DNA of 28,952 nucleotides, from contig CALKVF010000037.1 of assembly GCA_937996535.1 (NCBI GenBank), forward strand, positions 1-28,952. The letters are read 5' to 3'. Each line of letters begins with the position of its first letter. Positions within the stretch are counted from its first letter, which is position 1. Origin of the DNA: an uncultured Novosphingobium sp. GTDB taxonomy: Bacteria; Pseudomonadota; Alphaproteobacteria; Sphingomonadales; Sphingomonadaceae. This document shows positions 1 to 7,266 of this stretch, one piece after another. Under the pieces are notes generated by a model. That model saw nothing but the letters and a program-made list of their open reading frames with translations, had not been told where the DNA came from and made no database searches. The translations under genes were made by a program, and so were the position numbers.

Positions 1-179
1 ACTTTCTCCCCAAGGTGAAGCTTGAAGTCGTCGTTCCCGACGCGCTGGCCGAACGTGTGGTCGAAGCGATCGCGGGCGCTGCCCAGACCGGCCGCATCGG
101 CGACGGCAAGATTTTCGTCATGCCCGTGGAAAGCGCGCTGCGCATCCGCACCGGGGAACGTGACGACGACGCAATCTGA
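1..179 (+). CDS. glnB: Nitrogen regulatory protein P-II, C-terminal part (5' end outside window)
   Basis: Partial gene. The readable frame starts at base 3 and gives 58 residues to a TGA at 177-179. PII proteins are trimeric sensors of 2-oxoglutarate and ATP/ADP that control glutamine synthetase adenylylation and nitrogen regulators. The visible part holds the family's C-terminal signature: the KVKLEVVVPD strand, a TGRIGDGKIFV segment (PII signature 2, part of the nucleotide site) and a closing ESALRIRTGERDDDAI tail. The T-loop with its uridylylation tyrosine lies upstream of the window. The gene sits 75 bp before glnA in the same direction, the common alphaproteobacterial glnB-glnA arrangement, which favours GlnB over the paralogue GlnK (usually next to amtB). 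Function is by family; the co-transcription is inferred. Confidence 0.93.
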   Translation, partial: FLPKVKLEVVVPDALAERVVEAIAGAAQTGRIGDGKIFVMPVESALRIRTGERDDDAI

Positions 180-181
180 TT

Positions 182-198
182 GGGGCACCCGCCCCGCA
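182..198 (+). promoter_or_regulatory. Short hairpin with a sigma-54-like GG-N10-GC spacing, glnB-glnA gap
   Basis: The 75-bp gap holds a GGGGC-ACCC-GCCCC stem-loop (182-195). The same bases place GG at 184-185 and GC at 196-197, exactly ten bases apart, as in sigma-54 promoters, and GGCAC matches the -24 box. The -12 box reads CCGC rather than TTGC, so the match is imperfect and may be a by-product of high GC. It has no T-tract, so it is not a good terminator. Confidence 0.2.
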
Positions 199-254
199 GA
201 AACCTTTTACATCATACCTAACCAACCGGCTCCGGCCGACCAGAAAGGCAAGAC

Positions 255-1664
255 ATGGCTAAGGCAAAGGACATCCTGAAGCGCATCAAGGACGAAGAGA
301 TCGAGTGGATCGACCTGCGCTTCACCGACCCCAAGGGCAAGTGGCAGCACCTCACCATGGTCGCCGCGATCCTCGGCGAAGACGAGCTGGAAGACGGCCT
401 GATGTTCGACGGCTCGTCGATCGAAGGCTGGAAGGCGATCAACGAATCCGACATGATCCTCAAGCCCGACCTTGATGCGGTCTATGTCGATCCGTTCAGC
501 GCCACCCCGATGCTGATCATCTGCTGCGACGTGGTCGAGCCCTCGACCGGCGACCTCTACGCCCGCGACCCGCGTTCGACCGCCAAGCGCGCCGAAGCCT
601 TCGTCAAGTCGGCCGGTTTTGGTGACACCGTCTACGTCGGCCCCGAAGCCGAATTCTTCGTCTTCGACGACGTGCGCTTCTACGACGGCTACGATGGCAA
701 CGGCTTCAAGATCGACGACATCGAACTGCCGACCAATTCGAACACCAAGTATGACGGCGGCAACCTCGCCCACCGTCCGCGCGCCAAGGGCGGCTACTTC
801 CCGGTCGCTCCGGTTGACAGCCTGGTCGACGTGCGCGGCGAAATGGTCAGCACCATGATCGAAATGGGCCTGCCCTGCGACAAGCACCACCACGAAGTGG
901 CCTCGGCGCAGCACGAACTCGGCCTGACCTTCGGCACCCTGGTGCAGACCGCTGACCGCATGCAGGTCTACAAGTATGTCGTCCACCAGGTCGCTCAGGC
1001 CTATGGCAAGACCGCGACCTTCATGCCCAAGCCGATCAAGGGCGACAACGGTTCGGGGATGCACACCCACATCTCGATCTGGGACGGCGGCAAGCCGCTG
1101 TTCGCCGGCAACGGCTATGCTGGTCTGTCGGACATGTGCCTGTACTTCATCGGCGGTGTCGTGAAGCACGCCAAGGCGCTCAACGCCCTGACCAACCCGA
1201 CCACCAACAGCTACAAGCGCCTGGTCCCGGGTTACGAAGCCCCGGTGCTGCTGGCCTATTCGGCCCGTAACCGTTCGGCCTCGTGCCGCATCCCCTATGG
1301 CGCCGGTGACAAGGCCAAGCGCGTGGAATTCCGCTTCCCCGACGCGATGGCCAACCCCTACCTGTGCTACGCCGCGCTGCTCATGGCCGGTCTCGACGGG
1401 ATCAAGAACAAGATCCACCCGGGCGAAGCCATGGACAAGAACCTCTACGATCTGCCGCCGGCCGAACTCGCCGAAGTGCCGACCGTTTGCGGTTCGCTGC
1501 GTGAAGCCCTTGAAGCGCTCGAAGCCGATCACGACTTCCTGCTGCAGGGTGGCGTGTTCACCAAGGACCAGATCGAATCGTACATCGAACTGAAGTGGCC
1601 CGAAGTGCTGCGTTGGGAAACCACGCCGTCGGCCGTCGAATTCGACATGTATTACAGCGCCTGA
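255..1664 (+). CDS. glnA: Type I glutamine synthetase (GSI-beta)
   Basis: Makes glutamine from glutamate, ammonia and ATP as a cytoplasmic dodecamer, the central step of ammonium assimilation. At 469 residues it has the normal GSI length. Visible motifs are MFDGSSIEGW near residue 50, PEAEFFVFD around 130 (metal-binding glutamates), NGSGMHTHIS around 265 (catalytic site) and the ATP-binding region with KRLVPGYEAPV. Tyr398 in NLYDLPPAE corresponds to the adenylylation tyrosine, so activity is probably controlled by GlnE together with the upstream PII protein. The ATG at 255 follows a purine-rich AGAAAGGCAAG ribosome-binding region. A strong intrinsic terminator follows 31 bases after the stop, so glnA ends its transcription unit. 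Confidence 0.98.
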   Translation: MAKAKDILKRIKDEEIEWIDLRFTDPKGKWQHLTMVAAILGEDELEDGLMFDGSSIEGWKAINESDMILKPDLDAVYVDPFSATPMLIICCDVVEPSTGDLYARDPRSTAKRAEAFVKSAGFGDTVYVGPEAEFFVFDDVRFYDGYDGNGFKIDDIELPTNSNTKYDGGNLAHRPRAKGGYFPVAPVDSLVDVRGEMVSTMIEMGLPCDKHHHEVASAQHELGLTFGTLVQTADRMQVYKYVVHQVAQAYGKTATFMPKPIKGDNGSGMHTHISIWDGGKPLFAGNGYAGLSDMCLYFIGGVVKHAKALNALTNPTTNSYKRLVPGYEAPVLLAYSARNRSASCRIPYGAGDKAKRVEFRFPDAMANPYLCYAALLMAGLDGIKNKIHPGEAMDKNLYDLPPAELAEVPTVCGSLREALEALEADHDFLLQGGVFTKDQIESYIELKWPEVLRWETTPSAVEFDMYYSA

Positions 1665-1695
1665 TCACTGCGACCCGATCAAGCACTGTTACTAG

Positions 1696-1726
1696 GGGCG
1701 TCCGGAGCAATCCGGGCGCCCTTTTT
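1696..1726 (+). terminator. Rho-independent terminator of glnA
   Basis: An 11-bp stem (GGGCGTCCGGA paired with TCCGGGCGCCC, one G-U pair) closes a GCAA tetraloop at 1707-1710 and is followed directly by TTTTT. It lies 31 bases after the glnA stop and ends the glnBA unit. Confidence 0.92.
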
Positions 1727-1796
1727 CCATCCCGCGCAAAATATCGTTTTCCTACATCGCCTTGCCTGCATAGATAGCACCGCCTCCCACCCCGCG

Positions 1797-2360
1797 ATGG
1801 AGGCCCCTTTGGCATCGGACGAGCCCTTTTTTGCCGCGCTGGAACGGATGTTCGCGCGCACCGCCCCTACATCTGCCCCGCCAGCTGAAGCCCCACCTGC
1901 CCGCAGCGTTGGCCCCGCCGGGCAAGCCCTGGTGCGCGAATTTGAAAGCTGTGCCCGCCAGCGCGCCGATGACCGGTTCGAGGCCTATCCCGATCCCGGC
2001 ACCGGCGGCGCGCCGTGGACGATCGGCTGGGGCGCAACCGGGGCGGGAATTGCCCCGGGCACGATCTGGACTCGCGCCGAGTGTGATGCCCGCCTGGCCC
2101 GGGATCTGGCGCGCTACGCCGCCGAGGTTGAGCGCGCACTGGCCGGCGCGGCCACCAGCCCGGCCCAGTTCGATGCGCTGGTCAGCTTTCATTACAACAC
2201 CGGAGCGATCGCCCGCGCGGCTCTGACCCGGCTGCACAAGGCCGGCGATTTTGCTGGCGCGGCCCGCGAATTTGGCCGCTGGAACCGGGCGGGTGGGCGC
2301 GTTTTGGCGGGGCTCACCCGCCGCCGCGCCGCCGAAGCGAAGCTATATCGCGGCGGATGA
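1797..2360 (+). CDS. GH24 (T4-type) lysozyme-like muramidase
   Basis: 187 residues. Residues 43-187 look like a glycoside hydrolase family 24 domain, which cleaves the MurNAc-GlcNAc bond of peptidoglycan. Visible signature: VREFESC with candidate catalytic Glu50, then AYPDPGTGGAPWTIGWG with Asp66 and Thr75 as the other triad members, then FDALVSFHYNTGA and a GRWNRAGGRVLAGLTRRRAAE block typical of phage endolysins and bacterial relatives. The Glu-to-Asp spacing (16) is longer than in T4 lysozyme (9). The first 42 residues are Pro/Ala-rich with no signal peptide or membrane segment, so export is unexplained. No holin, spanin or other phage gene is near, so it is probably a domesticated or cellular lysozyme. 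The start rests on the first ATG; no clear ribosome-binding site is visible. Confidence 0.82.
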   Translation: MEAPLASDEPFFAALERMFARTAPTSAPPAEAPPARSVGPAGQALVREFESCARQRADDRFEAYPDPGTGGAPWTIGWGATGAGIAPGTIWTRAECDARLARDLARYAAEVERALAGAATSPAQFDALVSFHYNTGAIARAALTRLHKAGDFAGAAREFGRWNRAGGRVLAGLTRRRAAEAKLYRGG

Positions 2361-2386
2361 CGCGGGGCTGTAAGTGTTGCATACTA

Positions 2387-2401
2387 ATTGCGTCTTGCAA
2401 T
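2387..2401. promoter_or_regulatory. Inverted repeat upstream of the aldehyde dehydrogenase
   Basis: A perfect ATTGC-N5-GCAAT repeat lies 58 bases before the dehydrogenase start in the AT-richest part of the 99-bp gap. Its right half overlaps a TTGCAA that could act as a weak -35 box, with CATATG 19 bases further on as a poor -10 candidate. It may be a repressor operator; no regulator gene is adjacent. Confidence 0.3.
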
Positions 2402-2459
2402 CGTAACCCGCGAACCCGACATATGGCGAGTTAATCGTACCATTAAGGGAGATTCGAGG

Positions 2460-3884
2460 ATGCGCGAACTGCTGCAACATTACATCGACGGCAAGTGGGT
2501 GGACAGCGAAGGCGGCGTTCGCCGCGACGTGATCAACCCCGCCACGGAAGAACCCTGCGCGGCGATCACCGTCGGCACCAAGGCCGATGTCGACAAGGCC
2601 GTGGCCGCTGCCAAGCGCGCGTTCAAGACCTGGAGCCAGACCACCCGCGAAGAACGCCTCGCCGTGCTGAACCGCATCGTCGAGGAATACAAGAAGCGCG
2701 GCGCTGACCTCGCCGTCTCGATGGCCGAAGAAATGGGCGCTCCGGTGTCGTTCGCCGGCACTGCACAGGTTGGCGCCGGGATCGGCGGCTTCCTTGGCAC
2801 CATTGCCGCGCTGCAGGACTTCAACTTCCTTGAAGACGGTCCGGGCTACAAGGTGGCTTACGAGCCGATCGGCGTGGTCGGCATGATCACCCCGTGGAAC
2901 TGGCCGCTCAACCAGATCGCGCTCAAGGTCGCGCCGGCGCTGGCCGGCGGCAACACGATGGTGCTCAAGCCTTCGGAAGAATGCCCCACCAACGCCAAGA
3001 TCTTCGCCGAGATCCTTGACGCTGCTGGCGTGCCGCCGGGCGTGTTCAACCTCGTGCAGGGTGACGGCCCGACCACCGGCAACGCCATCTCCAGCCACCC
3101 CGATGTGGACATGGTCAGCTTCACCGGTTCGACCCGCGCCGGCATCGCCGTGGCGATCGCCGCCGCGCCGACCGTCAAGCGCGTCCACCAGGAACTGGGC
3201 GGCAAGTCGCCGAACCTTGTCCTGCCCGACGCCGATTTCGCCACCCACCTGCCGCCGACGCTGATGGGCCCGCTGGTCAACACCGGTCAGTCGTGCATTT
3301 CGCCGACCCGCGTGCTGGTCCCGCGCGAACGCATGGGCGAAGCCGCCGAATTCGCCAAGGCGATGTATTCGGCCACCCCGGTTGGCGATCCGATGGCCGA
3401 AGGCGGCCACCTTGGCCCGGTGGTCAACAAGGCCCAGTTCGACAAGGTGCGCGGCCTGATCCAGTCCGCCATCGACGAAGGCGCCAAGCTGGTCACCGGC
3501 GGCCCCGACCTGCCGAGCAACGTCAACCGCGGCTACTTCATCCAGCCGACCGTGTTCACCGACGTGACCCCGGACATGCGCATCGCCAAGGAAGAAATCT
3601 TCGGCCCGGTCATCACCCTGATGGCCTATGACAACCTCGACCAGGCGATCGATATGGCCAACGACACCGAATACGGTCTGTCGGCGGCGATCTCGGGCGA
3701 TCCGGCCAAGGCAGCCCCGGTTGCCGCCAAGCTGCGTGCCGGCATGGTCGCGATCAACAACTGGGGTCCGAGCCCGGGCGCGCCGTTCGGCGGCTACAAG
3801 CAGTCGGGCAACGGCCGTGAAGGCGGCCTCGCCGGGCTCAAGGACTTCATGGAAATGAAGGCGATCAGCGGCCTCCCCGCCTGA
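2460..3884 (+). CDS. NAD(P)-dependent aldehyde dehydrogenase family protein
   Basis: 474 residues, the usual length of the ALDH superfamily, which oxidises aldehydes to acids in the cytoplasm. Visible motifs in order: MITPWNWPLNQ near residue 145 (cofactor-binding, with the substrate-orienting Asn), FTGSTRAG near 223 (Rossmann loop), QELGGKSPN with general base Glu245, NTGQSC with nucleophile Cys279, EEIFGPV near 382, and GAPFGGYKQSGNGRE near the C-terminus. The substrate cannot be read from sequence. The start was set at the ATG at 2460 because AAGGGAGA lies just upstream and the N-terminus then reads MRELLQHYIDGKWV, a standard ALDH opening; an in-frame extension upstream is judged non-coding. 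The gene is flanked by a possible operator and its own terminator, so it is probably monocistronic. Confidence 0.95.
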   Translation: MRELLQHYIDGKWVDSEGGVRRDVINPATEEPCAAITVGTKADVDKAVAAAKRAFKTWSQTTREERLAVLNRIVEEYKKRGADLAVSMAEEMGAPVSFAGTAQVGAGIGGFLGTIAALQDFNFLEDGPGYKVAYEPIGVVGMITPWNWPLNQIALKVAPALAGGNTMVLKPSEECPTNAKIFAEILDAAGVPPGVFNLVQGDGPTTGNAISSHPDVDMVSFTGSTRAGIAVAIAAAPTVKRVHQELGGKSPNLVLPDADFATHLPPTLMGPLVNTGQSCISPTRVLVPRERMGEAAEFAKAMYSATPVGDPMAEGGHLGPVVNKAQFDKVRGLIQSAIDEGAKLVTGGPDLPSNVNRGYFIQPTVFTDVTPDMRIAKEEIFGPVITLMAYDNLDQAIDMANDTEYGLSAAISGDPAKAAPVAAKLRAGMVAINNWGPSPGAPFGGYKQSGNGREGGLAGLKDFMEMKAISGLPA

Positions 3885-3909
3885 TCACCTGAGCCTCAAG
3901 CGCACAAGA

Positions 3910-3949
3910 AAACCCCCTTCCCGCACCCGCGGGGAGGGGGTTTCTCTTT
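3910..3949. terminator. Bidirectional intrinsic terminator between convergent genes
   Basis: A 15-bp stem (3910-3924 with 3929-3943, one G-U pair) has an ACCC loop. TTTCTCTTT follows on the plus strand, and the A-rich left flank gives a T-rich tail on the minus strand. It serves the aldehyde dehydrogenase and probably also bpt, which converges on it from the right. Confidence 0.92.
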
Positions 3950-3997
3950 GGCGATACCGCAAGCGAGACAGACCGCGCGGGACTGATCCGCCGCGCC

Positions 3998-4849
3998 TTA
4001 GACTTCGAGCTTGTATTGCCCCTGGCCGCCGTGGGCGCCGTCCTTGGTCCGCCCTTCAAGCGGCAGATCGTCGCGGCGGGTGGCGGCGGCGGCGCTGATC
4101 AAGCGCTCTTCCTCGTCGGGGGTGAAGCGCGACCAGCCTTCGCGGCCCAGCTTTTCAAGCGGGCGATAGCGCACCTTGTACTGCATCCGCGCCGAACCTT
4201 CGACCCAGTAGCCCAGATAGACGAAGGGCAGCCCTTCGTTCACCGCGCGCTGGATGTGATCGAGGATGATGTAGTTGCCAAGGCCGGTGCGGTGGGTGTG
4301 CTCGGTCTCATAGAAGCTGTAGATCATCGACAGGCCATCGCCCTGCCGGTCGGTCAGGCAGCAGCCCACCAGCCGCCCTGCGGTGCCGTCCGTCGTCGGC
4401 TCGCGGTATTCAACCAGCCAGGTTTCGACCGGGGTATGCTCGACCATGTCGGCGAAATCGGTTTCGTCCATCGTCGCCATGCCGCCGCCGGGATGGCGCG
4501 CGCCAAGATAGCGCTGGAGCAATTCGAACTGTTCGGCAGTCGACCAGGGGCGGCACACCGTGGCGACCAGATCGCCGTTGCGCTTCAGATTGCGCTTCTG
4601 CGTGCCCGAAGCACGAAATTCCTCTGCCACGACCCGCACCGAGACACAGGCCGTGCAATCCACGCAGCTCGGGCGATAGGCCACGGTCTGGCTGCGGCGG
4701 AACCCGATCCGGCCCAGCGCATCGTTGAGCTGGTCGGCATGGGTGCCCTTGAGTTCGGTGAACACCTTTCGCTCGCTGCGCCCCGGCAGGTACGGGCACG
4801 GCGCGGCGCTCGTCACGAAGAACCGGGGAAAGCGAACAGGAGCCGTCAC
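3998..4849 (-). CDS. bpt: Aspartate/glutamate leucyltransferase (arginyl-tRNA--protein transferase family)
   Basis: Transfers an amino acid (leucine in Bpt enzymes) from charged tRNA to N-terminal Asp/Glu of proteins, creating an N-degron for ClpS-ClpAP. 283 residues from a GTG start at 4849, which gives the standard family opening VTAPVRFPRFFVTSAAPCPYLPG. A longer frame upstream lacks family similarity. Visible features are SERKVFTEL near residue 25, a cysteine cluster RPSCVDCTACVSVRV near 55-70, and the C-terminal acyltransferase core with FVYLGYWVEG and MQYKVRYRPLE near 215-240. Leucyl rather than arginyl specificity is assumed from the bacterial subfamily. It lies downstream of the threonine ammonia-lyase on the same strand, separated by 173 bp, so it may have its own promoter. 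Confidence 0.93.
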   Translation of the reverse strand: MTAPVRFPRFFVTSAAPCPYLPGRSERKVFTELKGTHADQLNDALGRIGFRRSQTVAYRPSCVDCTACVSVRVVAEEFRASGTQKRNLKRNGDLVATVCRPWSTAEQFELLQRYLGARHPGGGMATMDETDFADMVEHTPVETWLVEYREPTTDGTAGRLVGCCLTDRQGDGLSMIYSFYETEHTHRTGLGNYIILDHIQRAVNEGLPFVYLGYWVEGSARMQYKVRYRPLEKLGREGWSRFTPDEEERLISAAAATRRDDLPLEGRTKDGAHGGQGQYKLEV

Positions 4850-4955
4850 GGCGGGGCATATCCTTAATGCTGGACTAAGGGCCGCACTATGCCGAGCGCA
4901 GGTGCGCGTTGAAAGCTTTTTAACCATGATTCTGCGTCGGGCACGGAGCATTTTT

Positions 4956-4967
4956 CGCGTGCACGCG
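4956..4967. repeat. 12-bp perfect palindrome in the ilvA-bpt gap
   Basis: CGCGTGCACGCG lies about 110 bp upstream of the bpt start, next to a run of T (plus strand). A looser GCAAA-N8-TTTGC repeat follows immediately at about 4968-4985. The gap holds no gene. The palindrome has the T-run on the wrong side to terminate ilvA transcripts, so an operator is possible; otherwise I see nothing specific in this gap. Confidence 0.35.
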
Positions 4968-5022
4968 GCAAAGTCGCGGTTTTGCGTGAAAGGACGGGTG
5001 CCAATGGCCCATCCAGCCCGGC

Positions 5023-6273
5023 TCAGTTCAGTTCGACCTGATCGACCGAGTAACCCTTTTCGCGCAGGGATTCGACCAGCGCATCCAGCTGTTCGCGGTC
5101 ACGCGCCTCGCACTCGATGTCGGCGGTCAGGCCCTTGGCCGGCAGACCGGTGAAGATCCGCTGGTGATAGACTTCGAGGATGTTGACGTTGTGGCGATCG
5201 AATTCGCGGATCACGTTGAACAGCGCGCCAGGGCGGTCCTGCAGCACCAGCCGCAGCCGCGCGAGGCGGCCCGAACGCGCCAGATCGCGCAGCAGCACGT
5301 TGGCGAGCAGGCGGGTGTCGATATTGCCGCCGGTCAGCGGAATGCCGATCTTGCGGCCCTTGAAGCGCGCCGGGTGGGCCAGCACCGCCGCCAGCCCCGC
5401 CGCGCCCGCGCCTTCGGCCACGGTCTTTTCGATCTGCAGCAGCAGCGACACGGCGCGTTCAAGCGCGCTTTCGCTGACCAGCACCATGTCATCGAGCAGG
5501 CGCTTGAGCACCTTCGAGGTGAAATCGCCCGGTTCGCGCACCGCGATCCCTTCGGCCAGCGTATCGCCGCCGCAGGGCAGATCGTTGTGCTTCAAGCGGT
5601 TGTACATCGAGGGATAGAGTTCCGCCTCGACGCCGATCAGGCCGATGTCGGGCTTGATCGCCCGCGCGGCGACCCCCATGCCAGAGGCCAGCCCGCCCCC
5701 GCCGACCGGGATCACCAGCATTTCGAGATCGGGCACGTCCTCCAGCATTTCGAGCGCCACCGTGCCCTGCCCGGCGGCAACGTGCGGATCGTCGAACGGG
5801 TGGACGAAAGTCAGCCCCAGTTCGCCTTCGAGCTTGCGGGCATGGGCATAGGCCTCGTCGAAGCTTTCGCCTTCGAGCACGACCTTGCCGCCCACGGCCT
5901 CGGTCTGCATCACTTTCACCGTCGGCGTGGTGCGCGGCATGACGATGGTCACCGGCACGCCCATCGCGCGGCCGTGATAGGACAGCCCCTGCGCGTGGTT
6001 GCCAGCCGAAGCCGCGATCACCCCGCGATTGCACTGTTCCCCGCCCAGCAGCAGGATCGCATTGAGCGCCCCGCGTTCCTTGTAGGCGGCGGTAAACTGC
6101 AGGTTTTCGAACTTGAGCCAGATCTCGGCCCCGGTAATTTCCGACAGGGTCCGCGAATAGAGCGTGGGAGTGCGCACCACCCGGCCCGCGATCCGCTTGG
6201 CGGCGGCCCGCACATCGTCGAGGGTGAGCAGCGCGGCAACGCTGTCGGCGTCGGGGGAAAGGGCCTTGTCCAT
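5023..6273 (-). CDS. ilvA: Threonine ammonia-lyase (threonine dehydratase) with C-terminal ACT domain
   Basis: PLP enzyme that deaminates threonine to 2-oxobutyrate, the entry to isoleucine synthesis. 416 residues from the ATG at 6273; another in-frame ATG at 6306 would add 11 residues, and neither has a clear ribosome-binding site. The fold-type II PLP domain spans about residues 15-320: PLP-binding Lys65 sits in AAYKERGALN, followed by the SAGNHAQG loop near 95-105 and the phosphate-binding VGGGGLASG near 190. The C-terminus from about residue 340 (LVLQDRPGALFNVIREF) is a single ACT domain, matching the medium-length form rather than the two-ACT E. coli IlvA. ACT domains suggest allosteric control by an amino acid. 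It is divergent from the neighbouring dehydrogenase gene. Confidence 0.94.
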   Translation of the reverse strand: MDKALSPDADSVAALLTLDDVRAAAKRIAGRVVRTPTLYSRTLSEITGAEIWLKFENLQFTAAYKERGALNAILLLGGEQCNRGVIAASAGNHAQGLSYHGRAMGVPVTIVMPRTTPTVKVMQTEAVGGKVVLEGESFDEAYAHARKLEGELGLTFVHPFDDPHVAAGQGTVALEMLEDVPDLEMLVIPVGGGGLASGMGVAARAIKPDIGLIGVEAELYPSMYNRLKHNDLPCGGDTLAEGIAVREPGDFTSKVLKRLLDDMVLVSESALERAVSLLLQIEKTVAEGAGAAGLAAVLAHPARFKGRKIGIPLTGGNIDTRLLANVLLRDLARSGRLARLRLVLQDRPGALFNVIREFDRHNVNILEVYHQRIFTGLPAKGLTADIECEARDREQLDALVESLREKGYSVDQVELN

Positions 6274-6354
6274 CGCGCCGGGCCGTAACCGAAACGCGCG
6301 CCCCATGCAAACGGCGGGTGGATTTGCCGCGCCAGTCCTTTAAAGACGGAGCCC

Positions 6355-7266
6355 ATGACAAATCCGACCAATCCCCAGCCGCTGAACGTCTCCTTCCTGG
6401 GCCTTGGCGTGATGGGCGGCGCGATCGCGCGGCACATTGGCCAGGCCGGCCATGCGCTCACCATCTACAACCGCACCCCCGAACGCGCGGCGCGCTGGCA
6501 GGAGGCCCACCCCGGCCTGGCCGTGCGCGTGGCCCAAAGCCCGGCCGAGGCCGCCGACGGCGCCGACGTTGTGCTGACCTGCGTGGGCAACGACGATGAC
6601 CTCGCCGATGTCGTGCTCGGCCCGACCGGGGTGTTCACCCGGCTCAAGCCCGGCGCGGTGTTCATCGATCACACCACCGTATCGGCCCGGATCGCGCGGC
6701 AGATCGCGGTCGAGGCGCGCGATCTCTTGGTACACTGCGTCGATGCACCGGTCACCGGCGGGCAGGCGGGCGCCGAAAACGGCCAGCTCACCGTGATGTG
6801 CGGCGGCCGCGCCGATGCGATCGAGGCGGCCCGACCGGTGATGGAAGCCTATACCAAGCGGATCGTCCACGTTGGCAAGGCGGGCGCGGGCCAGACCACC
6901 AAGATGGTCAACCAGATCGCCTTTTCCGGAATCCTCGCCACCCTGTCCGAAGCGCTGCGCTTTGCCGAAGCGGCGCATCTTGATCTCGACAAGGTCTATG
7001 AAGCGATCTCGGGCGGGGCTTCGCAAAGCTGGCAGATGGACAATCGCTGGCACACCATGTGCAAGGACGAGTTCGATTTCGGCTTCGCGATCGACTGGAT
7101 GCGCAAGGACATGGGGCTGGCGCTGGATGAAGGCCGCTCGCTCGGCGTCTCGCTGCCGGTCGCCGCGCTGATCGACCAGTTCTATGCCGAAGTTCAGGCG
7201 CTGGGCGGCGGACGACAGGATACCTCGGCACTGGTGCGGCGCCTGCCGCGCCGGGGCAAGGCGTGA
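6355..7266 (+). CDS. 3-hydroxyisobutyrate dehydrogenase-type NAD(P)-dependent oxidoreductase
   Basis: 303 residues, beta-hydroxyacid dehydrogenase family. Visible features: the Rossmann motif FLGLGVMGGAIARH at residues 14-26, the substrate-binding signature DAPVTGGQAGAENGQLTVM near 130, and catalytic Lys183 in GQTTKMVNQ. The family includes 3-hydroxyisobutyrate, tartronate semialdehyde and related dehydrogenases; the substrate here cannot be assigned, though the C-terminal all-alpha domain with DMGLALDEGRSLGVSLP is normal. The ATG follows GACGGAG at suitable spacing. The stop TGA overlaps the GTG start of the amidohydrolase (GTGA, 7263-7266), so the two are probably translationally coupled and may act on related compounds, although one is cytoplasmic and the other looks exported. 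Confidence 0.9.
   Translation: MTNPTNPQPLNVSFLGLGVMGGAIARHIGQAGHALTIYNRTPERAARWQEAHPGLAVRVAQSPAEAADGADVVLTCVGNDDDLADVVLGPTGVFTRLKPGAVFIDHTTVSARIARQIAVEARDLLVHCVDAPVTGGQAGAENGQLTVMCGGRADAIEAARPVMEAYTKRIVHVGKAGAGQTTKMVNQIAFSGILATLSEALRFAEAAHLDLDKVYEAISGGASQSWQMDNRWHTMCKDEFDFGFAIDWMRKDMGLALDEGRSLGVSLPVAALIDQFYAEVQALGGGRQDTSALVRRLPRRGKA

Noticed and set aside
207..1532. 441-codon minus-strand frame opposite glnA
   Set aside because: Antisense shadow: no motif, composition typical of reversed codons, and glnA is unambiguous on the plus strand.
1797..2360. Prophage or phage remnant suggested by the GH24 lysozyme
   Set aside because: No holin, structural, integrase or attachment-site features flank it; both neighbours are ordinary metabolic genes.
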